A DNA stretch of 64,000 nucleotides from Halocynthiibacter namhaensis (GCF_000812685.1 NZ_JWIF01000073.1:1-64000), one strand, 5' to 3'; shown: positions 53,675 through 62,593, counted from the stretch's first letter. Translations and numbers: made by a program. The notes: generated by a model from the letters alone, not told the origin.

Positions 53675-54627
53675 GTAACGATCCCTGTGATTGAACTGTG
53701 AAATTTACGTGCCTGCCAAGCGCGCGCGATCAGATCGCAACTGTCAAAAACTCGATCCATACGTGGCATATGTGGCGTTGAAGACGTCTGCTCGCCCTGC
53801 ACCAGCGCCAGAAAGTCGCGCATAATCCCGATGAACATTTCATTGCGCTCCAAAGGCCGATCAAGCTGATCAACCCCATTGGCCGTGCGAACCTGATAGG
53901 ACTGCGCCCCAAGATCAAAATCATACAAAGCATCAATACCACGCAAAGCAATCTTGCGGGTGCTTACGGGCGCGAGGTAATCCATCGTGACGGTGCCGCT
54001 CGGGGCATCTTTCCCGGTCATGGTCACCCGCGACGCAAAGTCGACATTTGGAAAGTCGGTGTGGCCAAGGCTTGCCACGTCAACGTCCAGAGCGCCCGGA
54101 AACAAGCAATGTGCCATATCAATTTCATGGCACAGATCCAATAAAACGCCCCCCCCCAAAGGGTTCGACGCGTAGCTTTCCGAAAAGGTCCAATTTTCCC
54201 GCCACTGCGTAACATCATGGCCAATTTCGAAGTTAAACCCATAGATTCCAGACAGGTCTGCGGATGCCAACATTTGGAATGCCGGATGATAACGCATCAT
54301 GAAACCAACCATGCTGCGGCTTTTAATGGGCGCAGCAACTTCATAGATCTGGCGTAAAGTCACCGGATCAAACGCGAGTGGCTTTTCGATATAAATCGGC
54401 AGATCATTCGCGGCACATAACGCAATCAACTCCAATCGGATATCAGTTGCGGTTGCGATCACCGCCGCATCAAATTGCCCGCTGGAAATCAAATCACTGG
54501 CGCGTTCATGCCCGCCATCCCGCCAAGACATCAAATGACTTTTCGCGCCCAGTTCTAGAAGATTTCCATGGTGACGTTTGCCGATTGATCCCGCGCCGAT
54601 CACGAGGATATTAAGTTTGTTATTCAC
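53671..54627 (-). CDS. Gfo/Idh/MocA family oxidoreductase
   Basis: A 318-residue NAD(P)-dependent sugar oxidoreductase: N-terminal Rossmann loop VIGAGSIGKRHHGNLLELG, then IYIEKPLAFDP (the EKP motif), and a C-terminal alpha/beta domain with LLDLCHEIDMA. Substrate unknown; the operon with neuA and the SDR points to an amino-sugar or nonulosonate intermediate. First gene of this leftward trio. Confidence 0.88.
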   Translation of the reverse strand: MNNKLNILVIGAGSIGKRHHGNLLELGAKSHLMSWRDGGHERASDLISSGQFDAAVIATATDIRLELIALCAANDLPIYIEKPLAFDPVTLRQIYEVAAPIKSRSMVGFMMRYHPAFQMLASADLSGIYGFNFEIGHDVTQWRENWTFSESYASNPLGGGVLLDLCHEIDMAHCLFPGALDVDVASLGHTDFPNVDFASRVTMTGKDAPSGTVTMDYLAPVSTRKIALRGIDALYDFDLGAQSYQVRTANGVDQLDRPLERNEMFIGIMRDFLALVQGEQTSSTPHMPRMDRVFDSCDLIARAWQARKFHSSITGIVT

Positions 54628-54698
54628 AAGAACCCCATCATTTTCCAGCTAAATACCCTATATCCGCCCCAGAGACAAAAGCAAAAGCACGCCATTGG

Positions 54699-56237
54699 TC
54701 AGCGGAACCAAACATCCCAACCCTGCTGGTAATAGGCAACAAGCGGATGGGATCTTATCGAATTTGCTTCGACATCCGTGCGATCCACGTCACGCGCAAA
54801 CACTTGTGAACTTTCCCACGTATCGGGCTGCATATACTCTAGATCCGGCGGGAAGGAGACCTCCTTTTGGGCCAGCGCCAAGGGGCGCGCGATCACGAAA
54901 CCCCAATCGCCAAAACTTGGAACATAGGTGTGGTAAGGGGTAACGCTTAGGGGGTCCGGCGCGGCAGGGTTGCGGGTGGCTTCTAATGTTTCAACGACGG
55001 ACCAATAGGCATCCCTCGCAAACATTGGCGATCCGGCTTGGGTCACCATCGCACCGTGGGGCGACAGGCGTTCCAATAAAATCGCATAAAATTCCAACGA
55101 ATATAACTTGGATAAAGTCACGGACTTAGGGTCAGGAAGATCCACAATGATAACGTCAAAGACATTTGGCGTGGCCTCTGCGTATAGCCACGCGTCATCG
55201 GCCAGTACCGTCACACGCGGATCAAGAAGTGACCCAGAGTTCAGCGCCGTGAGATCCGAATGCGTGCGAAATAGATCAGTAATACGCGGATCCAAATCGA
55301 CCAATGTGATGCTTTCCACATCCGGGTATTTCAAGACTTCGCGCGCAGCCATTCCGTCGCCTCCACCAAGGATCAAGACCTTGGCGCGACGTGGGGTGGA
55401 TGCCATGGCCGGATGCACCAAGGATTCGTGGTATCGGTGTTCATCTAAGGTATCAAATTGAATGGAATGATTGAGAAATAATCGTGTTCTATCGCGAAAA
55501 CGTGTGACCACAATGTTCTGATAAGCCGTTGTTTCGTTGATGATAATATCATCTTCGAACATTGCAGCATCTACGACAGACACCATGCGTTCGGAATTCA
55601 CAAGGGCGACCAGCGACAGGGCAAAAGCGCCCCCCCAGCCCAACCAAATCTTCACGGGTAATTTGTCTCGGAACACCCAAATTGAACCGCCAGCAACGCC
55701 AAGATTGAGACAGCCGAAAATAATGCTCGCTGACGTCAGGCTAAAGTGTGGAATGATCAAAATTGGGAACGCCAAAGAAGCGACCAGGGCCCCGACGTAA
55801 TCAACACTTAACACGTTTTCAAAGCGAAAAGAAGCGGCGCCAATATCTTTCAACACGCGTGCAATCAGCGGAATTTCCATCCCGGACAAAAGCCCGATCA
55901 TGCCCAACAAGCCGTATAATAGAAACGCGATATCGCCAAGATAAGCGTAGGCGAAAAACAACGTCGGAGCCAAGGCCCCCCCGATCAACCCAATCGCAAT
56001 TTGAACCCAGACAAAGCCCAAAACGGCCGAGCCCACGAACCGGGAAAGCCACACGCCCAACCCCATCGCAGATAAAAACACCCCGATGACAAAGCTGAAT
56101 TGGCGGATCGAATCCCCCAGCAAATAGCTGGAAAGCGTCGCCGCAATAAGTTCATAAATCAGGCTTGATACGGCAACCAAAAACGTCGCCAACAACAGCC
56201 AAATTGGGCGCAAATCAGACGCCCCGGTTGATGTCAT
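54699..56237 (-). CDS. Membrane-anchored spermidine synthase-like protein
   Basis: A 512-residue protein: residues 11-215 hold about seven membrane helices, residues 230-500 an aminopropyltransferase/Rossmann methyltransferase domain with GGGDGMAAREVL at 291-302, VDLDPRITDLF and VDLPDPKSVTLSKLYSLEFY, the spermidine-synthase loop with its acidic residues. It would transfer an aminopropyl group from decarboxylated AdoMet. No speD (AdoMet decarboxylase) lies in the window. Its start overlaps the DUF350 gene by 4 bp. Last gene of the RTX/M50/DUF4178 array. Confidence 0.87.
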   Translation of the reverse strand: MTSTGASDLRPIWLLLATFLVAVSSLIYELIAATLSSYLLGDSIRQFSFVIGVFLSAMGLGVWLSRFVGSAVLGFVWVQIAIGLIGGALAPTLFFAYAYLGDIAFLLYGLLGMIGLLSGMEIPLIARVLKDIGAASFRFENVLSVDYVGALVASLAFPILIIPHFSLTSASIIFGCLNLGVAGGSIWVFRDKLPVKIWLGWGGAFALSLVALVNSERMVSVVDAAMFEDDIIINETTAYQNIVVTRFRDRTRLFLNHSIQFDTLDEHRYHESLVHPAMASTPRRAKVLILGGGDGMAAREVLKYPDVESITLVDLDPRITDLFRTHSDLTALNSGSLLDPRVTVLADDAWLYAEATPNVFDVIIVDLPDPKSVTLSKLYSLEFYAILLERLSPHGAMVTQAGSPMFARDAYWSVVETLEATRNPAAPDPLSVTPYHTYVPSFGDWGFVIARPLALAQKEVSFPPDLEYMQPDTWESSQVFARDVDRTDVEANSIRSHPLVAYYQQGWDVWFR

Positions 56238-56458
56238 GATAGAATGACTGCCGAGATAATAAGCGACAAGGATAAGAACACCGAGGCGATCAAAATCGCC
56301 AACGCTGTGTTTTGATCTTGTTCAATTTCCTTGATGATCGGGAACGGCGAAAAGGTTTTTATCACCCACCAACAGATCATAAGGATAACAATACCAATCA
56401 TCGAAAAGACGATGGTCGAGACAACTTCCGCCAGGGAGATCGCTGAGAATAAGTCCAT
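56234..56458 (-). CDS. DUF350 membrane protein
   Basis: A 74-residue protein with two membrane helices (about 10-30 and 50-70) and the DUF350 linker FPIIKEIEQDQNTALAILIASVFLSLSLI. DUF350 proteins are often encoded with DUF4178 and spermidine-synthase-like proteins, as here, and may pair in the membrane. Overlaps the synthase gene by 4 bp. Confidence 0.85.
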   Translation of the reverse strand: MDLFSAISLAEVVSTIVFSMIGIVILMICWWVIKTFSPFPIIKEIEQDQNTALAILIASVFLSLSLIISAVILS

Positions 56459-56473
56459 TTTAGTACCTCTTAT

Positions 56474-56632
56474 TTATTTGACCCGTCCGTTTGACACGCC
56501 CGACGGGCCGCCCAAACGTACAGACCGGTCCAAATCACGGCTTTCACCCATGACCCCCATATACGACAGGTAATAAAACCCGCCGATCGCAGACAGACTG
56601 ATTGTGATGAAAATGATGCGCATGATGTTCAT
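56474..56632 (-). CDS. Tiny membrane protein
   Basis: A 52-residue protein with one hydrophobic segment (MRIIFITISLSAIGGFYYLSYMG) and a charged tail (RDLDRSVRLGGPSGVSNGR). It begins one base after the large DUF4178 gene stops; a second start (MRIIF) lies 9 bases further. The membrane helix and perfect packing support it. Unrecognised family. Confidence 0.65.
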   Translation of the reverse strand: MNIMRIIFITISLSAIGGFYYLSYMGVMGESRDLDRSVRLGGPSGVSNGRVK

Positions 56633-56633
56633 A

Positions 56634-57935
56634 TTAATCGTCGTCCTCGTCAACCCAATCACTGCCCCACCACCGCCGTCTAGAATGCAGCATTGGTCGG
56701 GCGATCTGGTATGCTGAAATCCCTGCGAAAACAAGCATTAAGCCCAGCATCCAGCGTGTGGTTGCAGCCCCGTCGGTCACACGCACCGTGACCGCGCCAA
56801 ACGCACGCCCAGATGTATTCCCCCATCTTCCGCTTTCACTGGAACCAATTTCAAGCGTGTAGGCACCCGCCAACTTGGGGCGAAAACTGATCGTGGTCTG
56901 TTTGTTGCCTTCGCGCCAAGCGCCGTCAGAACTGGTTCCACGATAAAGCTCAACCGTGCGACCTGCCTCGAATACAGGGTCACCGTTGGGGTCGCTCAAC
57001 GCAACATCCAAATAAGCCCAGCTGTTATTAACATCAGCAGATAAACTCATCCGCGCCAACTGATCCGGACGGGAAATTTCGATACTTAATTCAGCGGGAA
57101 GATCATTTGCGGACAGTCGTTCTAGAAAGACATGGCTTCCCTTCGATTGCCCCAAGAGAAACATCGTCAAAACCAGAGACACCGCAAGAAATATCAAACT
57201 TGCATTTCGCAAAAAGCCTTCGTTTTGGCCGGCTTTATAGGGCATCAGTTTGTGCACATCACTTGGGGCCAGCGCATCCGCGATACCAAAGCTTGTGCAT
57301 GTCGGCGTAAACGGCAGATAGATCGTTCTGTGCACTTCGCGTTCTGTTGTCGTCTCGGTGAAAGCGAGCATGGCGTCTTCTGACATCATGTTTACGCTCA
57401 TCGTCGCGCGACCGATCTCAGGGTGCCAATTGAATTCCCCCTCAACAAACGTCAGCTGCGATGTCGATGTGTCGTAATATTGATAGCGATCGCCATTACT
57501 GGAAGCCGACGGCCTGCTCTCGGCAATCTCGACTGTTTTGGACGTGATCCAATTGGGCCGCGTTCCCTTGCGATACGCGCGCGTAAAAGTCAGATGCCCG
57601 CGCTCGACAGTCAGGTAAGCATATCCATGCGTTGGGGAAAACAATTGATGGTCTGTCCAAGTCCATCGCCGCCCACCCCAGCTTTCCTGAAAACCCAAAG
57701 TGCCAATGATCGTAAATTCGACACCCTGGATGATACCCGACATACCAATGGAAAACGGGCTTTCCGGGCGCTTTAGATCAGCGTATTGCTTGATAACCTT
57801 GTAGTTCTCCTGTGCATCCAAGACAGAACCACAATACCCGCAAGCATGCACCTGCACGCGACCACCGCCCAAAATATCAAGGCCCGCCCCGCAGGATGTA
57901 CAGTTAACAGATTTCAGTTCATTTGTGCGTGTCAT
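56634..57935 (-). CDS. DUF4178 protein with zinc ribbon and membrane anchor
   Basis: A 433-residue protein. A zinc ribbon lies at 12-35 (CTSC and CGYC), the DUF4178 beta domain covers about 55-215 (IIQGVEFTIIGTLGFQESWGGRRW), one membrane helix lies near 243-262, then a beta-sandwich-like external domain (FLERLSANDLPAELSI to FGAVTVRVTDG), and a second helix near 393-412. This gives a cytosolic ribbon and DUF4178 plus a periplasmic sandwich. Function unknown. It overlaps the smaller DUF4178 gene by 4 bp. Confidence 0.82.
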   Translation of the reverse strand: MTRTNELKSVNCTSCGAGLDILGGGRVQVHACGYCGSVLDAQENYKVIKQYADLKRPESPFSIGMSGIIQGVEFTIIGTLGFQESWGGRRWTWTDHQLFSPTHGYAYLTVERGHLTFTRAYRKGTRPNWITSKTVEIAESRPSASSNGDRYQYYDTSTSQLTFVEGEFNWHPEIGRATMSVNMMSEDAMLAFTETTTEREVHRTIYLPFTPTCTSFGIADALAPSDVHKLMPYKAGQNEGFLRNASLIFLAVSLVLTMFLLGQSKGSHVFLERLSANDLPAELSIEISRPDQLARMSLSADVNNSWAYLDVALSDPNGDPVFEAGRTVELYRGTSSDGAWREGNKQTTISFRPKLAGAYTLEIGSSESGRWGNTSGRAFGAVTVRVTDGAATTRWMLGLMLVFAGISAYQIARPMLHSRRRWWGSDWVDEDDD

Positions 57936-58537
57936 GGTCCCGATACCACCCGCACTTCAAATGGGTCACACCACACTCCACGAAACCAGTCCACTTCCCC
58001 GCCCGAGAATTCGCCAGATAGCTGTTCGTCATACTCATCAAGGCAATTCACATATTCAAAGGTTTCCCCCAATGCCATCACCTTGGGAAAGCTGCCGCGC
58101 AAAGCGACGCAAATGCCCTGATCCACCTCGGTAACCCGATAAGTGTCACCAAACGCCCGGAAGGTCTCGCCAAGTTTAGGTTTTTGATTGAACGCTGGTA
58201 ACCCATCAGAGGACACCCGTTTTTGTAAAATGACGATTCCCTCATCGACGGATATCCACCGTCCGGTGCCATTTTCATCCAAAGCCCAATATTCGTCCCA
58301 CGAACCCGGTCCATACTCAAAACGCGCATGCCCGACGATCTGGTATTCATCATTATCAACAATCGCAGTTTCACCCAAATGAAACAATTGCGGAATATCA
58401 TGCATCACGCCGCTTTTTCCCGCCATCGCCATTTGTTGGCCATCCAGAAAAAGAGTGGTTTCGCAAGATTCACAAGTGGTCATTTTCGCGGAAACAAATG
58501 AATCAATCAATGCGCTTCCACAATTAGGGCAATTCAA
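57932..58537 (-). CDS. DUF4178 protein with zinc ribbon
   Basis: A 201-residue soluble protein. A zinc ribbon is formed by CPNC (residues 3-6) and CESC (22-25), followed by a DUF4178-type beta domain in two copies (LGETAIVDNDEYQIVGHARFEYGPGSWDEYWALDE and LGETFRAFGDTYRVTEVDQG). Partner of the larger paralogue downstream. Function unknown; comparative work has linked DUF4178 with polyamine-type and envelope-stress genes. Confidence 0.84.
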   Translation of the reverse strand: MNCPNCGSALIDSFVSAKMTTCESCETTLFLDGQQMAMAGKSGVMHDIPQLFHLGETAIVDNDEYQIVGHARFEYGPGSWDEYWALDENGTGRWISVDEGIVILQKRVSSDGLPAFNQKPKLGETFRAFGDTYRVTEVDQGICVALRGSFPKVMALGETFEYVNCLDEYDEQLSGEFSGGEVDWFRGVWCDPFEVRVVSGP

Positions 58538-58616
58538 ACTAAGTATTCCTTATGGGGCAATATTTTAAATTGGATGTCGTATTTCCATATATCTATCACG
58601 ACGCATTCCTGCCGCC

Positions 58617-58651
58617 AACCGGTTGATGACAGGATCCGTGTGTAACCGGTT
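58617..58651 (-). repeat. Paired AACCGGTT boxes after the M50 gene
   Basis: AACCGGTT occurs at 58617-58624 and 58644-58651; each is self-complementary and the pair can also form an 8-bp stem with a 19-base loop. They lie in the 118-bp gap 58538-58655 between the M50 protease stop and the first DUF4178 gene. Weak terminator or regulator site; no T tract. Confidence 0.4.
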
Positions 58652-58655
58652 TTCC

Positions 58656-60650
58656 TTACTCACCGTCTAGGAAGCCACTGCGATCAACCAGCTGGGCTTC
58701 GCGGTATTTGGCAAGCAACCCGCGCGCCGCAAATTGCACATGCTGCCACAAAGGCGCCGATGCAAAACGCACCCTCACATCTCCAGGAACCCCGGCAAGG
58801 TCTGCTGCGGATTGCGCCTCGAAAGCAACGTTAAGCTGCCATGACCGGGATCCCGATTGTTGGTCAAATTGTAAGATCTCACGAATGGTCGCAACCGATG
58901 GATCAAGGTCAAAATATCCTGATCGATTGCGCAGGGTTAGCCCTTCGATGCCACCACGAAACAGCGTGACGTATCGTTCGGGAAACGCACCGGACAGACG
59001 CGCAGCCCCCGCAGAAGGCAAGAACAACCCCACCTGCTGCCCAGCTTCCAACCAACTGCCCGTTTTGATCTCACGGTCCTGCAAGAAAGTTCCACTTTCC
59101 GATACAGCTTGCTGCAACCCTGCAATTTGTTCATCCAATATTGCGCGCTGTGCAAGCAAGCTTTCAACCTGCTTTTGCGCCGCCAGCGCCTTTGCGGGGT
59201 CTTCGCCTTGGACGGTGTCATATACCAAAACCGCGCCCTCAAGCTGCAGGGTCAGAAGATCCCTTTGCTCGTCAAAGATCGGATTGTTAACACTTGTTAA
59301 AATCTCCCCGGCCTGCAATTCGCCGCTGACCACTGCGCGATCAGCAAAACCTGGGCTGCGTATTGTCACTTGATACGCCCCCGTCCCATCGGATGTCACG
59401 GGCACCACAATTCGAAATGGCATCGACACAAACATCAGTGCACATACGGCCCCGCCGACCAGGCCAACCCGCCAGAACCAGCGTCGGCGCAGTTGTTGTC
59501 GAGTTGGGCTGGCTTGGGCCGGCTTTTCACGCATTGCAGGTATCAAGAACATTACAATTGCCCCCCAAATTGTCAGCACCGCCCCGCCACCAAGATAACG
59601 TGGCAACAGCGCTGATCCAATCACCCAAAGAATATTGATCCGGTAAATCAGAGCCAAAATCGCATAGGTCAGCAACCCCCAATGCCGCCAACCTTTTGGC
59701 CGAACGCCATCTTGCCCAAAGGAAGCAATCCATATGCGTGTGTCCTTCATCACGGCGCTGGCACGTGTATATAGGTTTCGTTTGCCGATCACGTCGATTA
59801 GCACGTAATACCCATCCAACTTGATCAGCGGGTTTGCATTAAACACAATTGAATTCAGGGTCGAAAATACAAATATATTGCCCAAAAGCGTATGAAAATA
59901 ACTGCCTTCCGTGAAGTGCCACGCAATAAATGCAACCAGCCCGATGATGACGTCGGTCACAATCCCTGCACCACTGATGCCAATGCGTTGCATGCGACCT
60001 GCGCTAACGTCCGCATCCGTACAATCCACAAAGGGCATCGGATACATCCCAATAAGAAACACCCCGCCCTTGCGCACGCGCACGCCAAATCTCGTTGCGG
60101 CAAGGACATGCCCAAACTCGTGGATCACCTTCAAAAACGGGGCGATCAAACCGAAGGTTAGCAAGGCTTCTAGGGAAAACACATTGTCAAAGGCCCCCAT
60201 GATTGCCCAGTCATTGCGCACGCCAAGAATGACAGATAGCAACGCCAGCATCGCGACAACACCCAAAAGCCAAGCACTTACCAAGATATGCGACAGCCGC
60301 CTGAATTTAGGTTGCCACGGACCCACATCCATCAATGGAATAGAGGCAAAAACGGGATTAAACGGTTTTTTCTGAAGGGTTTCTGCGCCGCGCATCGACT
60401 GTATTAAATGCAAAAATCCGTAGGCTTCTTTGGTGCCGTCCTCATCCATCGCCGACCGTGCCGCCTGTCGGGTAAGCGGGTTTTTCGACGTGGCAGCGGC
60501 TTTCATCCGGTGCACAGCATAGGCAACGCGACTGGGCAACGTATAGATCTTTCCGTTTGAACGATCCTGCGCCAGATACAATGCGCGCCCCCCTTCTGAT
60601 GAAAGGCGCACCGAGATCTGCTTTAGAACCGCAGGTCGAACCAGGTCCAT
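58656..60650 (-). CDS. M50 (site-2-type) membrane metalloprotease
   Basis: A 664-residue membrane protein. The zinc motif HEFGH is at residues 177-181 and the second motif NANPLIKLDG at 271-280, both in hydrophobic settings, so the S2P active site looks intact. About eight hydrophobic segments lie between 120 and 420. The C-terminal 240 residues form a soluble part with a coiled stretch (KALAAQKQVESLLAQRAILDEQIAGLQQAV) and beta-rich lipoyl/HlyD-like ends. It overlaps the HlyD-like gene by 28 bp. This layout matches 'peptide zinc metalloprotease' proteins found with adaptors. Confidence 0.87.
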   Translation of the reverse strand: MDLVRPAVLKQISVRLSSEGGRALYLAQDRSNGKIYTLPSRVAYAVHRMKAAATSKNPLTRQAARSAMDEDGTKEAYGFLHLIQSMRGAETLQKKPFNPVFASIPLMDVGPWQPKFRRLSHILVSAWLLGVVAMLALLSVILGVRNDWAIMGAFDNVFSLEALLTFGLIAPFLKVIHEFGHVLAATRFGVRVRKGGVFLIGMYPMPFVDCTDADVSAGRMQRIGISGAGIVTDVIIGLVAFIAWHFTEGSYFHTLLGNIFVFSTLNSIVFNANPLIKLDGYYVLIDVIGKRNLYTRASAVMKDTRIWIASFGQDGVRPKGWRHWGLLTYAILALIYRINILWVIGSALLPRYLGGGAVLTIWGAIVMFLIPAMREKPAQASPTRQQLRRRWFWRVGLVGGAVCALMFVSMPFRIVVPVTSDGTGAYQVTIRSPGFADRAVVSGELQAGEILTSVNNPIFDEQRDLLTLQLEGAVLVYDTVQGEDPAKALAAQKQVESLLAQRAILDEQIAGLQQAVSESGTFLQDREIKTGSWLEAGQQVGLFLPSAGAARLSGAFPERYVTLFRGGIEGLTLRNRSGYFDLDPSVATIREILQFDQQSGSRSWQLNVAFEAQSAADLAGVPGDVRVRFASAPLWQHVQFAARGLLAKYREAQLVDRSGFLDGE

Positions 60651-62251
60651 GCCTTCATCCTCAGATATTCGGTGACATAACGCCCCATCACTTTCACACG
60701 CATTGCCTGCCCGGTTTCAATATTCGCAAACCCTGCAAGTCCAACAAACAGGTCATCCTGCGTGTCACCTTCAACGCGCGCCATAAAGATCAGCCGATCT
60801 TCGCCTGTGTTTGGATCAACTTCTTGCATTGCAGGTGCTGTGATAACCAACGGCCAGACCTGCCCAGAAATACCGCGGAACCAAACGTCCCCCGTCTGTC
60901 CAGGTCTGAGTTGAGCCGCATCAACCCGTCCAACGGAAAGACGCAAATTGAAGTTCGCCCGGGGCTGCACGGTCGCAATGGCTTCTCCGGGGGGGACGAA
61001 GGCCCCGATGATTTCACGCCCCATCGCCGCAATAATACGACCACTGTGTGGCGCTTTCACTTCTAGGCGATCAATACGGGCTTCCAGATGCGCAACTTGG
61101 CGTTCATTTGTCGCGATCCGCTGTTCTGCCAATACATAGGCGCCATAATCATTTGCCGACAACGCCGCCTGTGCCGCGATCTTTTCTGTCTCGGTCTGCA
61201 GCACCATTTCTTCACGGCGTTCTTCAAGTGCTGGGGACCGAAATTGCGCGATCACGTCCCCTTCGTCGACTTGGTCTCCGACCTGCACGAAGATCTGTTC
61301 CACGAATGCTTCAAAGGGTAAGGCCACGGAATAGGCATGTGCAGGTTGACTAAGCGCCGTCGCCGTGATGCGTATGGGCGCGGGCAGCAACAGCCAAACA
61401 ACAAGGGCAACCGCCGCCGCGATCCCGCCATAACGCATGATCTTCGCGCGCAACCCCGATCGTTTTTTCCGGTTCAGGACCACGGATAAAAGATCCCGCA
61501 GGCTGGCGATCTCTGCGTCACAATTTTTTGCGGGCCCCAGCAGGATAAAGGCGAAACCATCCTCGTCTTTGCAGGGCAGATCCAACATTAGACCGTCGCT
61601 TTTCGCCATATCCGCCACGAGAGACGCATCCAAACTTGCTTCATCAAAGTTTTGCCGATCGATCACTTCACTTGTGGGGTCGGCAGTCATCCGGCTTTGA
61701 AGCAAAAACTTCATTTCGCCCGTGATCGGAGCCAGGTTTTGATCCGAAACCTCAAGGCGCACTACCTTGCCGCCCTGTGTTTGGGCCGCAATCGCATTTT
61801 CACACAAGCCGGCTTCAACACAGACGTTCACAGCGACCTGCAACAAGGCCGAAGCATTGCGCCGTGTGGCACCATTCAACTGCTTCAACGCCAAATTCAA
61901 CGCAAGGGGTTCGTCCGATGCCTCGTTATTGTTTGATGGGGCAGAAAAGCCCGCCGAATGAGTTCGAAGCTGTTCAATGATGCCCGGAAGTTCCGTTACT
62001 GGCGGAACATGATCAAACAGCCAAACGATCCAAGACGCCTTGGATGTATCTTCAAGTCCCACGGTTTCCGGCAGGGTCACACACAGACGGTCACCTATTT
62101 TTCGTATGCCCGTTTTATCCGTACACAAGGCGTGCAACGCCTCAAGGGGTTGGCCTTCTGGCAGTTGCCCAAACAAGATTTGTGGCGCTGCCCCTGCGGA
62201 ATTGAGCAAGCGCAACGCCACGATGACGCCATCAATCAAGGGAAAACCCAC
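60623..62251 (-). CDS. HlyD-like membrane-fusion adaptor with long N-terminal domain
   Basis: A 542-residue protein: a cytosolic N-terminal domain of about 270 residues (possibly GAF-like, LMLDLPCKDEDGFAFILLG), one membrane helix (about 274-290), then a HlyD/RND-adaptor periplasmic part with a lipoyl half (FVQVGDQVDEGDVIAQF), a short helical hairpin (residues about 345-410), the other lipoyl half (VKAPHSGRIIAAMGREIIGAFVPPGEAI) and a beta barrel. GTG 62251 is the first start after an in-frame stop. It overlaps the M50 gene by 28 bp. No ABC ATPase is encoded beside it. Confidence 0.83.
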   Translation of the reverse strand: MGFPLIDGVIVALRLLNSAGAAPQILFGQLPEGQPLEALHALCTDKTGIRKIGDRLCVTLPETVGLEDTSKASWIVWLFDHVPPVTELPGIIEQLRTHSAGFSAPSNNNEASDEPLALNLALKQLNGATRRNASALLQVAVNVCVEAGLCENAIAAQTQGGKVVRLEVSDQNLAPITGEMKFLLQSRMTADPTSEVIDRQNFDEASLDASLVADMAKSDGLMLDLPCKDEDGFAFILLGPAKNCDAEIASLRDLLSVVLNRKKRSGLRAKIMRYGGIAAAVALVVWLLLPAPIRITATALSQPAHAYSVALPFEAFVEQIFVQVGDQVDEGDVIAQFRSPALEERREEMVLQTETEKIAAQAALSANDYGAYVLAEQRIATNERQVAHLEARIDRLEVKAPHSGRIIAAMGREIIGAFVPPGEAIATVQPRANFNLRLSVGRVDAAQLRPGQTGDVWFRGISGQVWPLVITAPAMQEVDPNTGEDRLIFMARVEGDTQDDLFVGLAGFANIETGQAMRVKVMGRYVTEYLRMKAWTWFDLRF

Positions 62252-62294
62252 TTTGTTCTATTGTTGGAAAACCCAGCTTGAACCTGTCACGCAT
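62232..62294 (-). other. Possible 20-codon leader ORF overlapping DUF3467 stop and HlyD start
   Basis: An ATG shares bases with the DUF3467 stop codon (TAATG at 62292-62296) and opens a 20-codon frame (MRDRFKLGFPTIEQSGFSLD) that ends within the start region of the HlyD-like gene, in another frame. It may couple translation of the two or be chance. It has no ribosome site that I can see. Confidence 0.35.
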
Positions 62295-62593
62295 TAGGTT
62301 TCGATCTTACCAAACTGACTTTCATAAGCCGAAATAGATTGGGTCAGGATTACAGCCAAACGTTTAGCGGCAAATGGGCTCATCACGATGCGATTGCCCA
62401 GTTTTACGTCAACGGATGTGGTTTCTTCCGCAGTGCCACGCCAATGTTGGTGCGTGCCAAACAGCAAGAAAAATTCTTCGCGGTTAGCAGTCGCCGTACC
62501 AATGTTGGCATAGACGCTTTGCATTTCGCTGTCGTCCCAGTTGATTGTTTTATCGTTCAGCACTCGTGGCGCGCCCTCAACTTTGTCAGTCAT
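62294..62593 (-). CDS. DUF3467 family protein
   Basis: A 99-residue protein of the DUF3467 type: SVYANIGTATANREEFFLLFG, followed by VKLGNRIVMSPFAAKRLAVIL. Such proteins are small, cytosolic and encoded beside exported or surface proteins. ATG 62593 is chosen because GGGAG lies 7 to 8 bases upstream; ATG 62599 is too close. It lies between the RTX gene (35 bp) and the HlyD-like gene. Function unknown. Confidence 0.85.
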   Translation of the reverse strand: MTDKVEGAPRVLNDKTINWDDSEMQSVYANIGTATANREEFFLLFGTHQHWRGTAEETTSVDVKLGNRIVMSPFAAKRLAVILTQSISAYESQFGKIET

